Assembly (NCBI GenBank): GCA_963809925.1
Contig: CAWELH010000005.1
Coordinates: 124,001 to 188,000 of the forward strand
Length of the DNA: 64,000 nt
Reading direction: 5' to 3'
Origin: DASQZK01 sp963809925
Lineage (GTDB): Bacteria; Bacteroidota; Bacteroidia; Bacteroidales; GCA-2748055
Each line of letters begins with the position of its first letter. Position 1 is the stretch's first letter. Both the position numbers and the translations under genes were made by a program. This document shows, piece after piece, positions 25,700 through 34,551 of the stretch. The notes under the pieces were generated by a model. It saw nothing but the letters and a program-made list of their open reading frames with translations, did no database searches and was not told where the DNA came from.

Positions 25700-26320
25700 A
25701 TGACGAAATCAATTATTCCTGAGAAAATATATGAACTTCTCGAAAATTTTGATTTTCAGGAGCTTGAACCCAAAGATCAGTCCATGATTGAGAGCCAGAT
25801 TGGGAGGAATGAATATGAGAACCTGCGAAAGACGTATTTGAAGGTTGCGCTGGCGAGCGAAAATCCTTCTGCCGACGGGCCGGTAAATGAAGTTCATTTT
25901 AGATTGAACAAACGGAAATCATTAACCCGCCGAATCTTCGTCGTACCGGTATGGCAGGCAGCTGCTTCAGTGGTAATCCTGCTGGGAACGGGTTTTATGT
26001 TCGGCTTTATACCGGTTAGTATGAAAAGTTCCACGCTCATCAACACCAAAGATACCGTGTATATTTCACTTGCAGATACCTTCGAAATGCTAAAAACCGA
26101 CACTGTCTGGATGTATCGGGATGCTCCGGTGCAGGCAAGCGTCAAACAGCAGGCGACACGGGAGGTTAAGGTCCCCACAGCTGTGAGTCGCGATCTGCCG
26201 GTTTACGACTGCCGTACCAACCTTTGCCCTAATGACCTTAAAAACACCAATCTTGTGGGTGACAGAAAACTTCCCGGGGGAAGTGAACTGGTAAATAAAT
26301 TTGCAGTGAGGAACTATTGA
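25700..26320 (+). CDS. Putative membrane anti-sigma factor
   Basis: A 206-aa protein with one transmembrane segment (about 84-105, WQAAASVVILLGTGFMFGF). The N-terminal cytoplasmic region of about 80 residues is acidic and helical. The periplasmic C-terminus is about 100 residues and contains two cysteines (DCRTNLCP). This topology and the position 10 nt behind an ECF sigma gene indicate an anti-sigma factor. No zinc-binding HxxxCxxC motif is visible in the cytoplasmic part, so it is not of the ZAS type. It is convergent with the GH78-like gene, with a 10-nt gap. The assignment rests on context and topology. Confidence 0.65.
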   Translation: MTKSIIPEKIYELLENFDFQELEPKDQSMIESQIGRNEYENLRKTYLKVALASENPSADGPVNEVHFRLNKRKSLTRRIFVVPVWQAAASVVILLGTGFMFGFIPVSMKSSTLINTKDTVYISLADTFEMLKTDTVWMYRDAPVQASVKQQATREVKVPTAVSRDLPVYDCRTNLCPNDLKNTNLVGDRKLPGGSELVNKFAVRNY

Positions 26321-26330
26321 AATTCACCAA

Positions 26331-28730
26331 CTAATCGTCAATACTAATCGCATTGCCGGCTCCCTTAAGAGGGTATTCCTTATTGTCCCAAATAAAAGTC
26401 CCGCCTACATTCTCCGGTAGATCAATGCTGTACATCCTCTTGCCCTCAGCATGCTCGTACCTGAATCTTATGATACCCTGGGGATGAGGCATCGCTGCTT
26501 CAATCCGCTGTAAATGACCAGGTGCAGGCCGGATCACAACAGATCTGAATCCCGGTTCGGCAGGCCTTATTCCGCAAACGGTTGCAAGAAATTCATAGTT
26601 AGGAGAGGCGCTCCATCCATGGCAGTCGGACCGCGTCGGTTCCTCTTTTTCGGCAAAGGTGGTCAGACCCAGCTTTAGCATATCCTTCCAGGGATCGAGA
26701 AGCTGTAAGTAAAGATCCCCACGGCCGGCGATCTCGAGAGCCCTGTTCAGATAAAACCTATAGTATATCGTTGCCTGGATCAACTCCCTGTCGGTCGCAA
26801 TACGCTCTATGAAGGCCCCTGCTTCATACGCCGGTACCAGACCGGTAAGAACCGCCAAAATATTGGCATGTTGACTGAATTCTGTTTTCTCCGGTGTATC
26901 AGCCAATAAATTCTTTTTATCGTCCCAGCAATTAACGAAAGTTCCGCGAATTACATCCCTGGCAATTTCCAGATAGTCTTTTGCTTCCTCTTCTCTTCCG
27001 GCAGCAGCGAACAGCGTTGATGCGGATTTAAGTGCCCAGGCGTACTGCAGACTTAGAATGGCCGAGCGGCCGGAGGAACCTCCTTTTGGTACACCACCGG
27101 TATGTTGCTCAGGAATCCATGGCCATTGCTGCGACCAGTCGACAAAATTCCAATACGGGACATTATTCAGCATCCCGCTCACCGGGTCGAGGTATTGCCG
27201 GTGCCAATCCAGCACGCCCCCTATCTTATCAAGGAAACTAAAAACATAGGCAGTATCGTCTCTTAGCATATAATAATCATTGACCATTAATGTCCAGAAC
27301 AAGGAAAATGGAGGTATGATATTTCTTCCCCGATCAGGATATGCTGCAGCGGTAAGCCCTGATGAATCAATAGAATGACTGAACTGTGTAAGTGCATTTC
27401 GCATTAACCGGTCATCCCCGGATACATATAGGGAAATAAGTGCCTGTATCCTGGAATCACCGATGTATTGTAACTGCTCATAGTACGGACAATCCATATA
27501 GGTTTCCCATGCACAGAGCCGTGCAGTCCGCCAGGAAGTCTCCCAGATCGTCTTAAGTAACGGATCATCCGACGAAAATGAAGCTTTTTCTTCAAAGGGA
27601 TAAGCGGTGAAGACTCCGTGAAAGTCGGTGATGTGCAGTGTATCGTCACCGGTTGTAATCTCAAGTAATGCATAGCGGTATGTTCGGAACCATGATGGCG
27701 TGAAGGAGGCATTCACGGCACCGTCGGTAAGGATTACGTCGTGATAGCCAACCATGACCTTACCGAGTGTCATATCCCGGTTGCCCTTTCTTATCCCTTC
27801 ATCCGTAAGGCTCCCATCCTGATTTCGTTTTGCAGACTGGTAAAGTGACTCCGACCACGTAAGTTTTATTTTTGAATTTTTCCCACCGCTATACCTGAGC
27901 ACAGGAAAACCGGCTGTCAGTTCGCCATTATCGAACAGAATCCCTACTTCCGAATGTGGCGGCACCACAATGTCGGGATTCGATGCAGACAACTCTGATA
28001 TCCGTATAGGGCCCGTGACATCAGTAATCCTGTTGAAGCGGACGATCTCATGATCCAAATCCGGAATATTTCTCTTTTCCAGTTTCCAGGGCGCATTAAC
28101 CAGCGGCTTGAGATTCAGACTATCATCTGAGACTTTCTCCCATCCATCAAAGTCGCACGCTTGGATATTCCAGTTCCGTATTCCAAGGCTGTCGATGACC
28201 GAATCACATGCCGGGGCGAGGAATCCACCTCTAACGTCAACGCCGTTTATAATGGGTACAGGGAATCTTGAAGCATTGGCGGCGAATACCCACTTCCCAG
28301 GTGTGCTAAGTGTCGGAATCTTGTCGCAGTCAAACCAAAAAGCAGGTCGGACGGAGATCATTGATGCCCCTCCATATTTACCAAAATATTCTACCTCCAC
28401 CGCAATCAGGTTGTTTCCCCTCTTCAGGAACCGTGCAATATCATAACTGTCATATTTCCAATGTGCAGGATCCGACAGCTGGGGTCCGGTACCAACAAAT
28501 TTTCCGTTCACATACAAGGTATACCTTTTATCGGCTGAGATCCGGATATCCAGATTCTGGGGAGGTTTCTTCACACGAAATTCCCGCCGTAAGTACCAGC
28601 TTCCGTAAGTCGAATTGCTTTCAGGCATAAGAACAACCCAGGAAGGCCCATTCACATGATTGATGAAAAAATCACATCCGGAGATAAGAAAAGGAAGAAG
28701 AAAAACACAAGCGAATAGGCGCTGTTTCAT
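26331..28730 (-). CDS. GH78-like (alpha-L-rhamnosidase family) lipoprotein
   Basis: A 799-aa putative glycoside hydrolase. A lipoprotein signal ends in FLISGC (Cys 19), so it is tethered to a membrane. An N-terminal jelly-roll region carries the sugar-binding-like sequence RISADKRYTLYVNGKFVGTG. The central part is a six-hairpin (alpha/alpha)6 domain with AWETYMDCPYYEQLQYIGDS (about residues 406-425), the place where GH78 enzymes have DCPxRxERxGWxGD. Several usual residues of that motif are replaced, so catalytic specificity may differ. A C-terminal beta domain ends the protein. It lies downstream of the NmrA-like gene on the same strand. Substrate rhamnoside is only a family-level guess. Confidence 0.8.
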   Translation of the reverse strand: MKQRLFACVFLLPFLISGCDFFINHVNGPSWVVLMPESNSTYGSWYLRREFRVKKPPQNLDIRISADKRYTLYVNGKFVGTGPQLSDPAHWKYDSYDIARFLKRGNNLIAVEVEYFGKYGGASMISVRPAFWFDCDKIPTLSTPGKWVFAANASRFPVPIINGVDVRGGFLAPACDSVIDSLGIRNWNIQACDFDGWEKVSDDSLNLKPLVNAPWKLEKRNIPDLDHEIVRFNRITDVTGPIRISELSASNPDIVVPPHSEVGILFDNGELTAGFPVLRYSGGKNSKIKLTWSESLYQSAKRNQDGSLTDEGIRKGNRDMTLGKVMVGYHDVILTDGAVNASFTPSWFRTYRYALLEITTGDDTLHITDFHGVFTAYPFEEKASFSSDDPLLKTIWETSWRTARLCAWETYMDCPYYEQLQYIGDSRIQALISLYVSGDDRLMRNALTQFSHSIDSSGLTAAAYPDRGRNIIPPFSLFWTLMVNDYYMLRDDTAYVFSFLDKIGGVLDWHRQYLDPVSGMLNNVPYWNFVDWSQQWPWIPEQHTGGVPKGGSSGRSAILSLQYAWALKSASTLFAAAGREEEAKDYLEIARDVIRGTFVNCWDDKKNLLADTPEKTEFSQHANILAVLTGLVPAYEAGAFIERIATDRELIQATIYYRFYLNRALEIAGRGDLYLQLLDPWKDMLKLGLTTFAEKEEPTRSDCHGWSASPNYEFLATVCGIRPAEPGFRSVVIRPAPGHLQRIEAAMPHPQGIIRFRYEHAEGKRMYSIDLPENVGGTFIWDNKEYPLKGAGNAISIDD

Positions 28731-28785
28731 AATTATTACGTATTACCAGAATGTTCAGAAAATTCCCGTTTGCCTGTACCGATCT

Positions 28786-29655
28786 TCACTCTTTGAACTG
28801 TTCCAACTCGCGGTCGAGAAAGGTGGATAGCCGGCCCGGCTTTTTATTGGTCAGTTTCTCCACATCATTGGTGATATATGGAGCTTTTTCAAATGCCTGA
28901 AGGTAATGAAGCAAGATCATAACAAATATGTGTCCCATGGCAAAGCCGTCCTTCCGCTTTTCAACAAAGAACCGAAAAAGTGTCGGGCTAATATAGGTAA
29001 TTTTCTTGCCAAGCTTTTCAGAGAGCATAGTAGCAACCTGACTAAAACTAAGGTTTTCCTCTCCGGTAAGGGTGTAAACAGAATTTCTGTACCGGTCAAA
29101 ATCCTGCAGGATCATGGCTGAGATACCTGTGATGTCTTCCAGATCGATCCAATTGAAAACTCCGTCTCTTGCCGGGACGAAGATGCGGTCCTTTACCACG
29201 ATATCGTTTAACAAGACTGTGGTGAGGTTTTGCATGAAATAACCGGGCCTGATAAAAACAAAATCAAATCCCAGGCTGATAACCATATCTTCAATCTTAT
29301 TATGCGGAATAATACGACTCTTCTCAACCCCTTGAACGGAAAGGAAGACGATCTCGTTAATATTCATCTCCCTGGCTTCTTCCAGAAAAGGGAGAAAGTA
29401 TTTATTTACTGCGGCAAGCTGTGGCGGACGGAGTAGAAATATCGTATCGATATCTTTCAGGGCAGGTGCGTAGGTCCTTGTATCTTCAAAATCCAGGTGC
29501 CTGATGTCAAAGGAGGGCGGCTCGTTAAACAATTCCTCAGCCTTTTCCACATCCCTCACCGCTGCATATACCCGCATATCTTTTACATGACGTAACTCGT
29601 TAAGAATAAGCTTACCTGCATTTCCTGTTGCACCAGTTATCAGAATGTTTTTCAT
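28786..29655 (-). CDS. NmrA-like NAD(P)-binding protein
   Basis: A 289-aa short-chain-dehydrogenase-like protein of the atypical NmrA group. The N-terminal Rossmann motif is NILITGATGNAGKLIL (GxxGxxG), followed by YAAVRDVEKAEEL and DTIFLLRPPQL. A conserved FIRPGYFMQNL segment is typical of NmrA/azoreductase-like members. The catalytic YxxxK triad of classical SDRs is not evident. Such proteins serve as redox sensors or quinone/NAD(P)H reductases, and the substrate is not predictable. It is 55 nt upstream of the GH78-like gene on the same strand; whether they are co-transcribed is uncertain. Confidence 0.85.
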   Translation of the reverse strand: MKNILITGATGNAGKLILNELRHVKDMRVYAAVRDVEKAEELFNEPPSFDIRHLDFEDTRTYAPALKDIDTIFLLRPPQLAAVNKYFLPFLEEAREMNINEIVFLSVQGVEKSRIIPHNKIEDMVISLGFDFVFIRPGYFMQNLTTVLLNDIVVKDRIFVPARDGVFNWIDLEDITGISAMILQDFDRYRNSVYTLTGEENLSFSQVATMLSEKLGKKITYISPTLFRFFVEKRKDGFAMGHIFVMILLHYLQAFEKAPYITNDVEKLTNKKPGRLSTFLDRELEQFKE

Positions 29656-29770
29656 CGTATCAGTTTCGGATTAAACACTTGCCCTTACATATCGGGAGAA
29701 CCTTTCAGAGCAGCCTATAAATATAAAAAGTTTTCCGCATGAACGTCTTTACTTTCCACGAGTATTTAAT

Positions 29771-30040
29771 TTATCGGGTAAAATACAATTCATCCTTTTT
29801 GGAAATCCTGCTGCTAAAAATGTAGCCATCCATATCAAATGCCTGCAAGTCTTCTGAACTTTCAATCCTGATTTCAATAATAAACCTGGCCATCATTTTC
29901 GCCAGACTTTCCGTGCTAAACTTTCGGAGTTTTCCGACCAGCCTTTCCGACATCTCAATGTACCGCGGGATCGAATACTCCTTAGTAATCAGACGGGGAT
30001 GTTCATTCATAATTTTAGAAAGGGAAAGGATGACGATCAT
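29771..30040 (-). pseudogene. yaaA: Internally deleted yaaA (peroxide stress protein, DUF328)
   Basis: An intact 89-aa frame whose two halves match the two ends of YaaA, a protein of about 250 aa that limits Fenton damage. Residues 1-43 (MIVILSLSKIMN..., TKEYSIPRYIEMSERLVGKL) match the YaaA N-terminus. Residues from about MMARFIIEIRI to the end (LQAFDMDGYIFSS...ELYFTR) match the extreme C-terminus. About 160 residues from the middle, including the core and DNA-binding parts, are absent, with no frameshift. The junction falls at the ATGATG pair (29891-29896 on the plus strand). The protein is almost certainly non-functional as YaaA, unless the mini-version has been retained for another role or the deletion is an assembly artefact. 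Confidence 0.75.
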
Positions 30041-30089
30041 GTAAAATTTAAAGAAGCGTTATCAGTTAGGTTTCAGCCGATAGGACAGG

Positions 30090-30097
30090 CAAATTTA
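30090..30097 (-). promoter_or_regulatory. Bacteroidota -7 box (TAAATTTG) upstream of the yaaA remnant
   Basis: An exact TAnnTTTG match on the minus strand, about 50 nt before the ATG at 30040. It suggests the deleted gene may still be transcribed. A -33 TTTG is not evident. Confidence 0.35.
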
Positions 30098-30178
30098 CAA
30101 TTTCTGACCTAAGGTTTTCCTTTCTGGTTTTATTTATTCATACAATTTTCCAAACTTTGGGTTCATAAAAAATCAACA

Positions 30179-32302
30179 ATGCAGGAATATTCAACAATCA
30201 TTGCAAAACTTACCGGACTGGGTGAAAAACAGGTCGCCAACACAACGAAACTTCTCGATGAGGGAGCCACCATACCTTTTATAAGCCGCTACCGTAAGGA
30301 AATGACGGGAAGTATGGATGAAGTGCAGGTTGCCACTGTCAAAGATGAACTTAGCCGGCTGCGGGAGCTTGACAAAAGGAAACAGACTGTACTGAAGACG
30401 ATTGAGGAACAGGAAAAACTCACTCCTGAACTACGAAAAAAAATTGAGGAATGTGACAACATTACCGACCTGGAGGATATTTATCTTCCTTACAAGCCGA
30501 AGAAAAGAACCCGTGCCACCATTGCTCGCGATAAAGGATTGGAACCCCTGGCCCGAATAATCATGAAACAGAAAGAGCTTCAGATATATAAAAAGGCGGA
30601 GGCTTTCATCACTGAAGAAGTGCCAACTATTGATGATGCCATGCAGGGAGCAAGGGACATAATCGCAGAATGGGTAAGTGAGAACCAGAAAGCCCGCAAC
30701 CTTGTCAGATCCTTCTTCACCCGAGATGCACTTATCTTTTCAAAAGTGGTAAAGGGAAAAGAGGAGGAGGGTGTGAAATACCAGGACTATTTCGAATACA
30801 GTGAACCATTGAAAAAATGCCCTTCGCACAGGGTACTGGCCATGCGACGCGGTGAACAGGAAGGATTCCTGAAAGTGTCCGTTGAACCGGATGACGAAGC
30901 TGTTGCAGATGCCCTAACGGGCCTTTTTGTCGAGGGTTACTACGATGTATCTCAGGAGGTTGCAACCGCAGTCAGAGATGCATGGAAACGCCTTCTTGCC
31001 CCGTCGATTGAGAATGAATTTAAAACCTTGACAAAGGAACGCGCTGATGAAGAAGCCATACGGGTCTTTGCCGAGAACCTGAGACAACTGCTGCTTGCCT
31101 CACCCCTGGGACAGAAATCGGTACTCGGCATTGATCCCGGTTATCGTACAGGCTGTAAAGTGGTCTGCCTGGATGCACAGGGCAACCTGCTTCATAACGC
31201 TACAATCTACCCTCATCCGCCCCAGGAAGACCGGAAGGGTGCAGCAAAAAAAATAGACACCCTTGTTCAGCAGTATAAGATCGAGGCAATTGCCATTGGA
31301 AACGGTACAGCAAGTCGTGAAACGGAACAGTTCATCCACACCATCCGATTTGACCGAGATCTCCAGGTGTTTGTCGTGAGTGAGGCGGGCGCTTCAGTCT
31401 ATTCTGCTTCAAAAGTAGCACGGGATGAATTTCCTGATTATGATGTTACGGTCAGAGGTGCAGTATCCATTGGCAGGAGACTTATGGACCCCCTGGCTGA
31501 ACTGGTTAAAATCGATCCGAAATCAATCGGTGTCGGGCAGTACCAGCACGACGTAGATCAGAACAAATTAAAATCGGGACTCGACCAGGTAGTTGAGAGC
31601 TGCGTGAATATGGTGGGTGTGAACATCAATACAGCAAGTAAGCACCTACTGACCTATATCTCGGGACTTGGACCCTTGTTGGCTCAGAATATTGTCGATT
31701 ACAGAAAAGAACAGGGTGCGTTTAAAAACCGGAAACAGCTTATGAACGTACCCCGCATGGGTGCGAAAGCTTTCGAGCAGTCGGCCGGTTTCCTTCGTAT
31801 CGACAATCCCGAATATCCCCTTGATAATACTGCCGTCCATCCTGAAAGCTATCATATTGTAGAGAAGATGGCTTCTGATCTGGGCTGCCCCACCGGTGAA
31901 CTTATACACTCTGCCGAACTGCGGATAAAAATCAACGTCAGCAACTACGTCCAGGGAAACATCGGCCTCCCGACACTGAATGATATAATGCAGGAATTGG
32001 AGAAACCCGGTCGTGATCCGCGTTCCAAAATCGAGGTATTCGAATTTTCCTCTGACGTTTTTTCGATCGGAGACCTGAAAACAGGGATGGTCCTGCCTGG
32101 AATCGTCACAAATATCACGAACTTCGGTGCATTTGTGGATGTTGGCGTGAAACAGGATGGCCTTGTTCATATCTCTCAACTGGCTGACCGTTTTGTCAGG
32201 GACCCAAATGAGGTGGTTAAATTACACCAGCATGTGAAAGTCAAAGTCATTGAAGTCGACATACCTCGCAAACGCATACAGTTATCCATGAAGGATGTGT
32301 AG
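30179..32302 (+). CDS. tex: Tex family RNA-binding transcription accessory protein
   Basis: A 707-aa Tex protein. It starts with the Tex N-terminal helical region (ATIPFISRYRKEMTGSMDEVQ), then has the YqgF/RuvC-like domain (SVLGIDPGYRTGCKVVCLD, about residues 319-337). The helix-hairpin-helix part contains VGVNINTASKHLLTYISGLG and RKQLMNVPRMG. The C-terminal S1 RNA-binding domain (about 640-707) has GIVTNITNFGAFVDVGVKQD and GLVHISQL. Tex is a widely conserved nucleic-acid-binding protein affecting transcription and translation. The protein is about 70 residues shorter than Proteobacterial Tex, as is common in this phylum. It is transcribed alone, about 130 nt before the reductase gene. Confidence 0.95.
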   Translation: MQEYSTIIAKLTGLGEKQVANTTKLLDEGATIPFISRYRKEMTGSMDEVQVATVKDELSRLRELDKRKQTVLKTIEEQEKLTPELRKKIEECDNITDLEDIYLPYKPKKRTRATIARDKGLEPLARIIMKQKELQIYKKAEAFITEEVPTIDDAMQGARDIIAEWVSENQKARNLVRSFFTRDALIFSKVVKGKEEEGVKYQDYFEYSEPLKKCPSHRVLAMRRGEQEGFLKVSVEPDDEAVADALTGLFVEGYYDVSQEVATAVRDAWKRLLAPSIENEFKTLTKERADEEAIRVFAENLRQLLLASPLGQKSVLGIDPGYRTGCKVVCLDAQGNLLHNATIYPHPPQEDRKGAAKKIDTLVQQYKIEAIAIGNGTASRETEQFIHTIRFDRDLQVFVVSEAGASVYSASKVARDEFPDYDVTVRGAVSIGRRLMDPLAELVKIDPKSIGVGQYQHDVDQNKLKSGLDQVVESCVNMVGVNINTASKHLLTYISGLGPLLAQNIVDYRKEQGAFKNRKQLMNVPRMGAKAFEQSAGFLRIDNPEYPLDNTAVHPESYHIVEKMASDLGCPTGELIHSAELRIKINVSNYVQGNIGLPTLNDIMQELEKPGRDPRSKIEVFEFSSDVFSIGDLKTGMVLPGIVTNITNFGAFVDVGVKQDGLVHISQLADRFVRDPNEVVKLHQHVKVKVIEVDIPRKRIQLSMKDV

Positions 32303-32410
32303 GATTTACCCACAGAATAATCCTGTTTCGTCAGGCCTCTTCTCCGGGCTCAACCCGGTCTATGAACATTATATAAACTGTCCTGTTTTTTACTTTTAGG
32401 CAGATTAAGC

Positions 32411-32418
32411 TAAATTTG
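32411..32418 (+). promoter_or_regulatory. Bacteroidota -7 box (TAAATTTG) before the reductase-methylthiotransferase genes
   Basis: An exact TAnnTTTG match only 12 nt before the ATG at 32430. It predicts an almost leaderless transcript. A T-rich stretch (TGTTTTTTAC, about 32384-32393) sits near the -33 position. Confidence 0.4.
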
Positions 32419-32429
32419 CACAAATTCTT

Positions 32430-33101
32430 ATGAGAATGTACGACATCAAGGAAATGGTCCGGCCCTGGATTGTTGAGCGTGTCAGAGACCTCTGCGAGGG
32501 TACTTATGTTTTAAGATTTAGCAGAAACGGCATGAACTTCAGACCAGGACAACACCTGGTTGCGGGTTTGCATGGTACTTCTGAATCCCGTGAGTACTCG
32601 ATATACAGCGGTGTTGACGATGATTACCTGGAAATTCTGATTCGTGAAGTAGAAGAAGGAATCGTCAGTAAAAAACTTCGCAGGCTGAGTAAGGGCGACA
32701 TCATTGATATTAGTGGTCCGTATGGCTATTTCATGTATAATTCACAGCCGCCGAGCTTCAAAAAACTAATCTTCATTGCCAGCGGGACAGGAATCGCACC
32801 CTTCCACAGCTTTGCAAGATCTTTTCCTGATGCCAACTATAAAATCATTCATGGGATAAGAAATGTTGACGAGGCGTACGACAGGGAGCATCTCGCATCA
32901 GGGCGATATATAACCTGTACGTCAAGAGATGACAGCGGTGATTTTCATGGCAGGCTGACATCATACCTGCATACTGCAAGCTTCGATCGTGACGTTCTCA
33001 TATATCTTTGCGGAAACAGTAATATGATCCTGAATTCCATGGACATCCTCCAGGAAAAGGGCTTTTCACAATCACAGATGTATACTGAGGTTTATTTTTA
33101 A
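32430..33101 (+). CDS. Ferredoxin-NADP reductase-like flavoprotein
   Basis: A 223-aa FAD/NAD(P)-binding oxidoreductase of the ferredoxin-reductase superfamily. The N-terminal beta barrel has the FAD motif REYSIYSG (RxYS type, about residues 54-61) and GPYGYFMY. The NAD(P) half has IFIASGTGIAPFHSF and a C-terminal YLCGNSNMILNSMDIL followed by YTEVYF. The C-terminus is typical of FNR-like enzymes. Partner (ferredoxin or flavodoxin) is not encoded here. It is 15 nt upstream of miaB. An electron-donor role for the radical-SAM enzymes downstream is possible but only inferred. Confidence 0.88.
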   Translation: MRMYDIKEMVRPWIVERVRDLCEGTYVLRFSRNGMNFRPGQHLVAGLHGTSESREYSIYSGVDDDYLEILIREVEEGIVSKKLRRLSKGDIIDISGPYGYFMYNSQPPSFKKLIFIASGTGIAPFHSFARSFPDANYKIIHGIRNVDEAYDREHLASGRYITCTSRDDSGDFHGRLTSYLHTASFDRDVLIYLCGNSNMILNSMDILQEKGFSQSQMYTEVYF

Positions 33102-33116
33102 GAGAGGAAGAACAGA

Positions 33117-34472
33117 ATGTATTACCACCTGATCACGCTGGGTTGCCAGATGAATATCTCTGATAGTGAGCGAATTAACACCATAATCAGAGGTATGGGA
33201 TATATCTATACGGAGAACGAGGAAGAGGCAAACCTTGTGGGTATCCTTGCATGTTCGGTCCGCCAGAAAGCCATCGATAAAGTGTACTCACGAATCTATA
33301 AGTGGAACAGATGGAAAAACCAGCGTAACCTGATCACCTTTATTTCAGGTTGCATGCTGCCAGCCGATAAGGAGAAATTCCTGAAACTGTTCGACCTGGT
33401 TTTTACCGTCAGTGAAGCCGGAAGCATTCCTGATATGATCAGGCAGTATGGTGTGGTGACAGGTGCCGGGTCCCCCGGAAATCCACTGACCATCCCGAAA
33501 AACGAACATATCTTCTCCCTGTGGAACATTCAGCCATCCTACCGCTCCGACTTTGAAGCCTATGTGCCCATACAGAATGGCTGCGACAAATTCTGTACGT
33601 TTTGTGCCGTGCCATACACACGGGGGAGAGAAGTTTCAAGGCCTTCTGAAGAGATCATCAACGAAGTGAAAAAACTGGTGAGGTCCGGATATAAAACCAT
33701 AACCCTTCTCGGACAAAATGTTAATTCCTATGGATTTGATAAAAAAGGGGAAGAAATAAATTTTGCACAACTCCTGGGCCAAATCGGAAAATTCGGTGAG
33801 ACCTCCGACCGCGAATTCCGCGTCTATTATACATCTCCTCATCCCAGAGATATGACCCATGAGGTTATTGATGTTATGGCCAGGTATCAATGCATCGCAA
33901 AACAGGTGCATCTTCCCCTGCAATCGGGCGACGACAGGGTCCTGATACGAATGAACAGAAAGCATTCTCTGGAAAGGTACCGGGAAATTGTCGGATATAT
34001 TCGGGAAAAACTTCCTGACGCTACGCTGTTCACCGATATCATTGTCGGATTCAGCGGTGAAACAGAAGAGCAGTTTAACCATACAGCCGACGCATTGAGG
34101 GAATTCCGATTTAACATGGCTTATATCGCACAGTATTCACCACGGCCGGGAGCTGCTGCCTATCGCTGGGACGACGATATTGAAAAAGAAGAAAAGAAAA
34201 ACAGGCTTCATACCCTCAGCGAAATTCTTGCTGAGATTTCAGGTGAATACAACCAGACTCTCATCGGGAAAAAATTACGGGTCCTCGTAACCGGAAAAGA
34301 TCGAAAACCCGGCTACCTTTGTGGGCTGACTGAAGGAAAGATAAATGTAAGATTCCCCTCCCCGCACACTAGCCTTATCGGTACGTTTACCGATATTGAG
34401 GTTACTGCTGCCACAGAATTTTCTCTGGAAGGTAAGACGGAAAGCATGACGATCACCTCGCTTCAGGACTGA
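33117..34472 (+). CDS. miaB: MiaB-like tRNA methylthiotransferase (radical SAM)
   Basis: A 451-aa methylthiotransferase expected to add a methylthio group to N6-isopentenyl-A37 in tRNA. The N-terminal UPF0004 domain supplies three cluster cysteines (TLGCQMN, ILACSVRQKA, ISGCML). The radical-SAM cluster motif is NGCDKFCTFCAVPYTRG (CxxxCxxC). The TRAM domain forms the last 65 residues. Around the second cysteine it reads ILACSVRQKAIDKVYSRI, unlike the INTCxIRExA form of the usual Bacteroidota MiaB, so it belongs to a divergent MiaB/RimO-type branch. An AGAGAGGAAG sequence before the ATG is a recognisable Shine-Dalgarno. It is followed by mtaB about 80 nt downstream. Confidence 0.83.
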   Translation: MYYHLITLGCQMNISDSERINTIIRGMGYIYTENEEEANLVGILACSVRQKAIDKVYSRIYKWNRWKNQRNLITFISGCMLPADKEKFLKLFDLVFTVSEAGSIPDMIRQYGVVTGAGSPGNPLTIPKNEHIFSLWNIQPSYRSDFEAYVPIQNGCDKFCTFCAVPYTRGREVSRPSEEIINEVKKLVRSGYKTITLLGQNVNSYGFDKKGEEINFAQLLGQIGKFGETSDREFRVYYTSPHPRDMTHEVIDVMARYQCIAKQVHLPLQSGDDRVLIRMNRKHSLERYREIVGYIREKLPDATLFTDIIVGFSGETEEQFNHTADALREFRFNMAYIAQYSPRPGAAAYRWDDDIEKEEKKNRLHTLSEILAEISGEYNQTLIGKKLRVLVTGKDRKPGYLCGLTEGKINVRFPSPHTSLIGTFTDIEVTAATEFSLEGKTESMTITSLQD

Positions 34473-34551
34473 AGATGGGTTGAAAATCGTTCGGCAATGA
34501 TAATACTGGTTTAAAAGGGATGGAGAACAGACAGGATGGAGATTAATTTTC

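Noticed and set aside
32344..32358. Hairpin CCGGG-CTCAA-CCCGG after tex as a terminator
   Set aside because: Only a 5-bp stem and no T tract directly after it.
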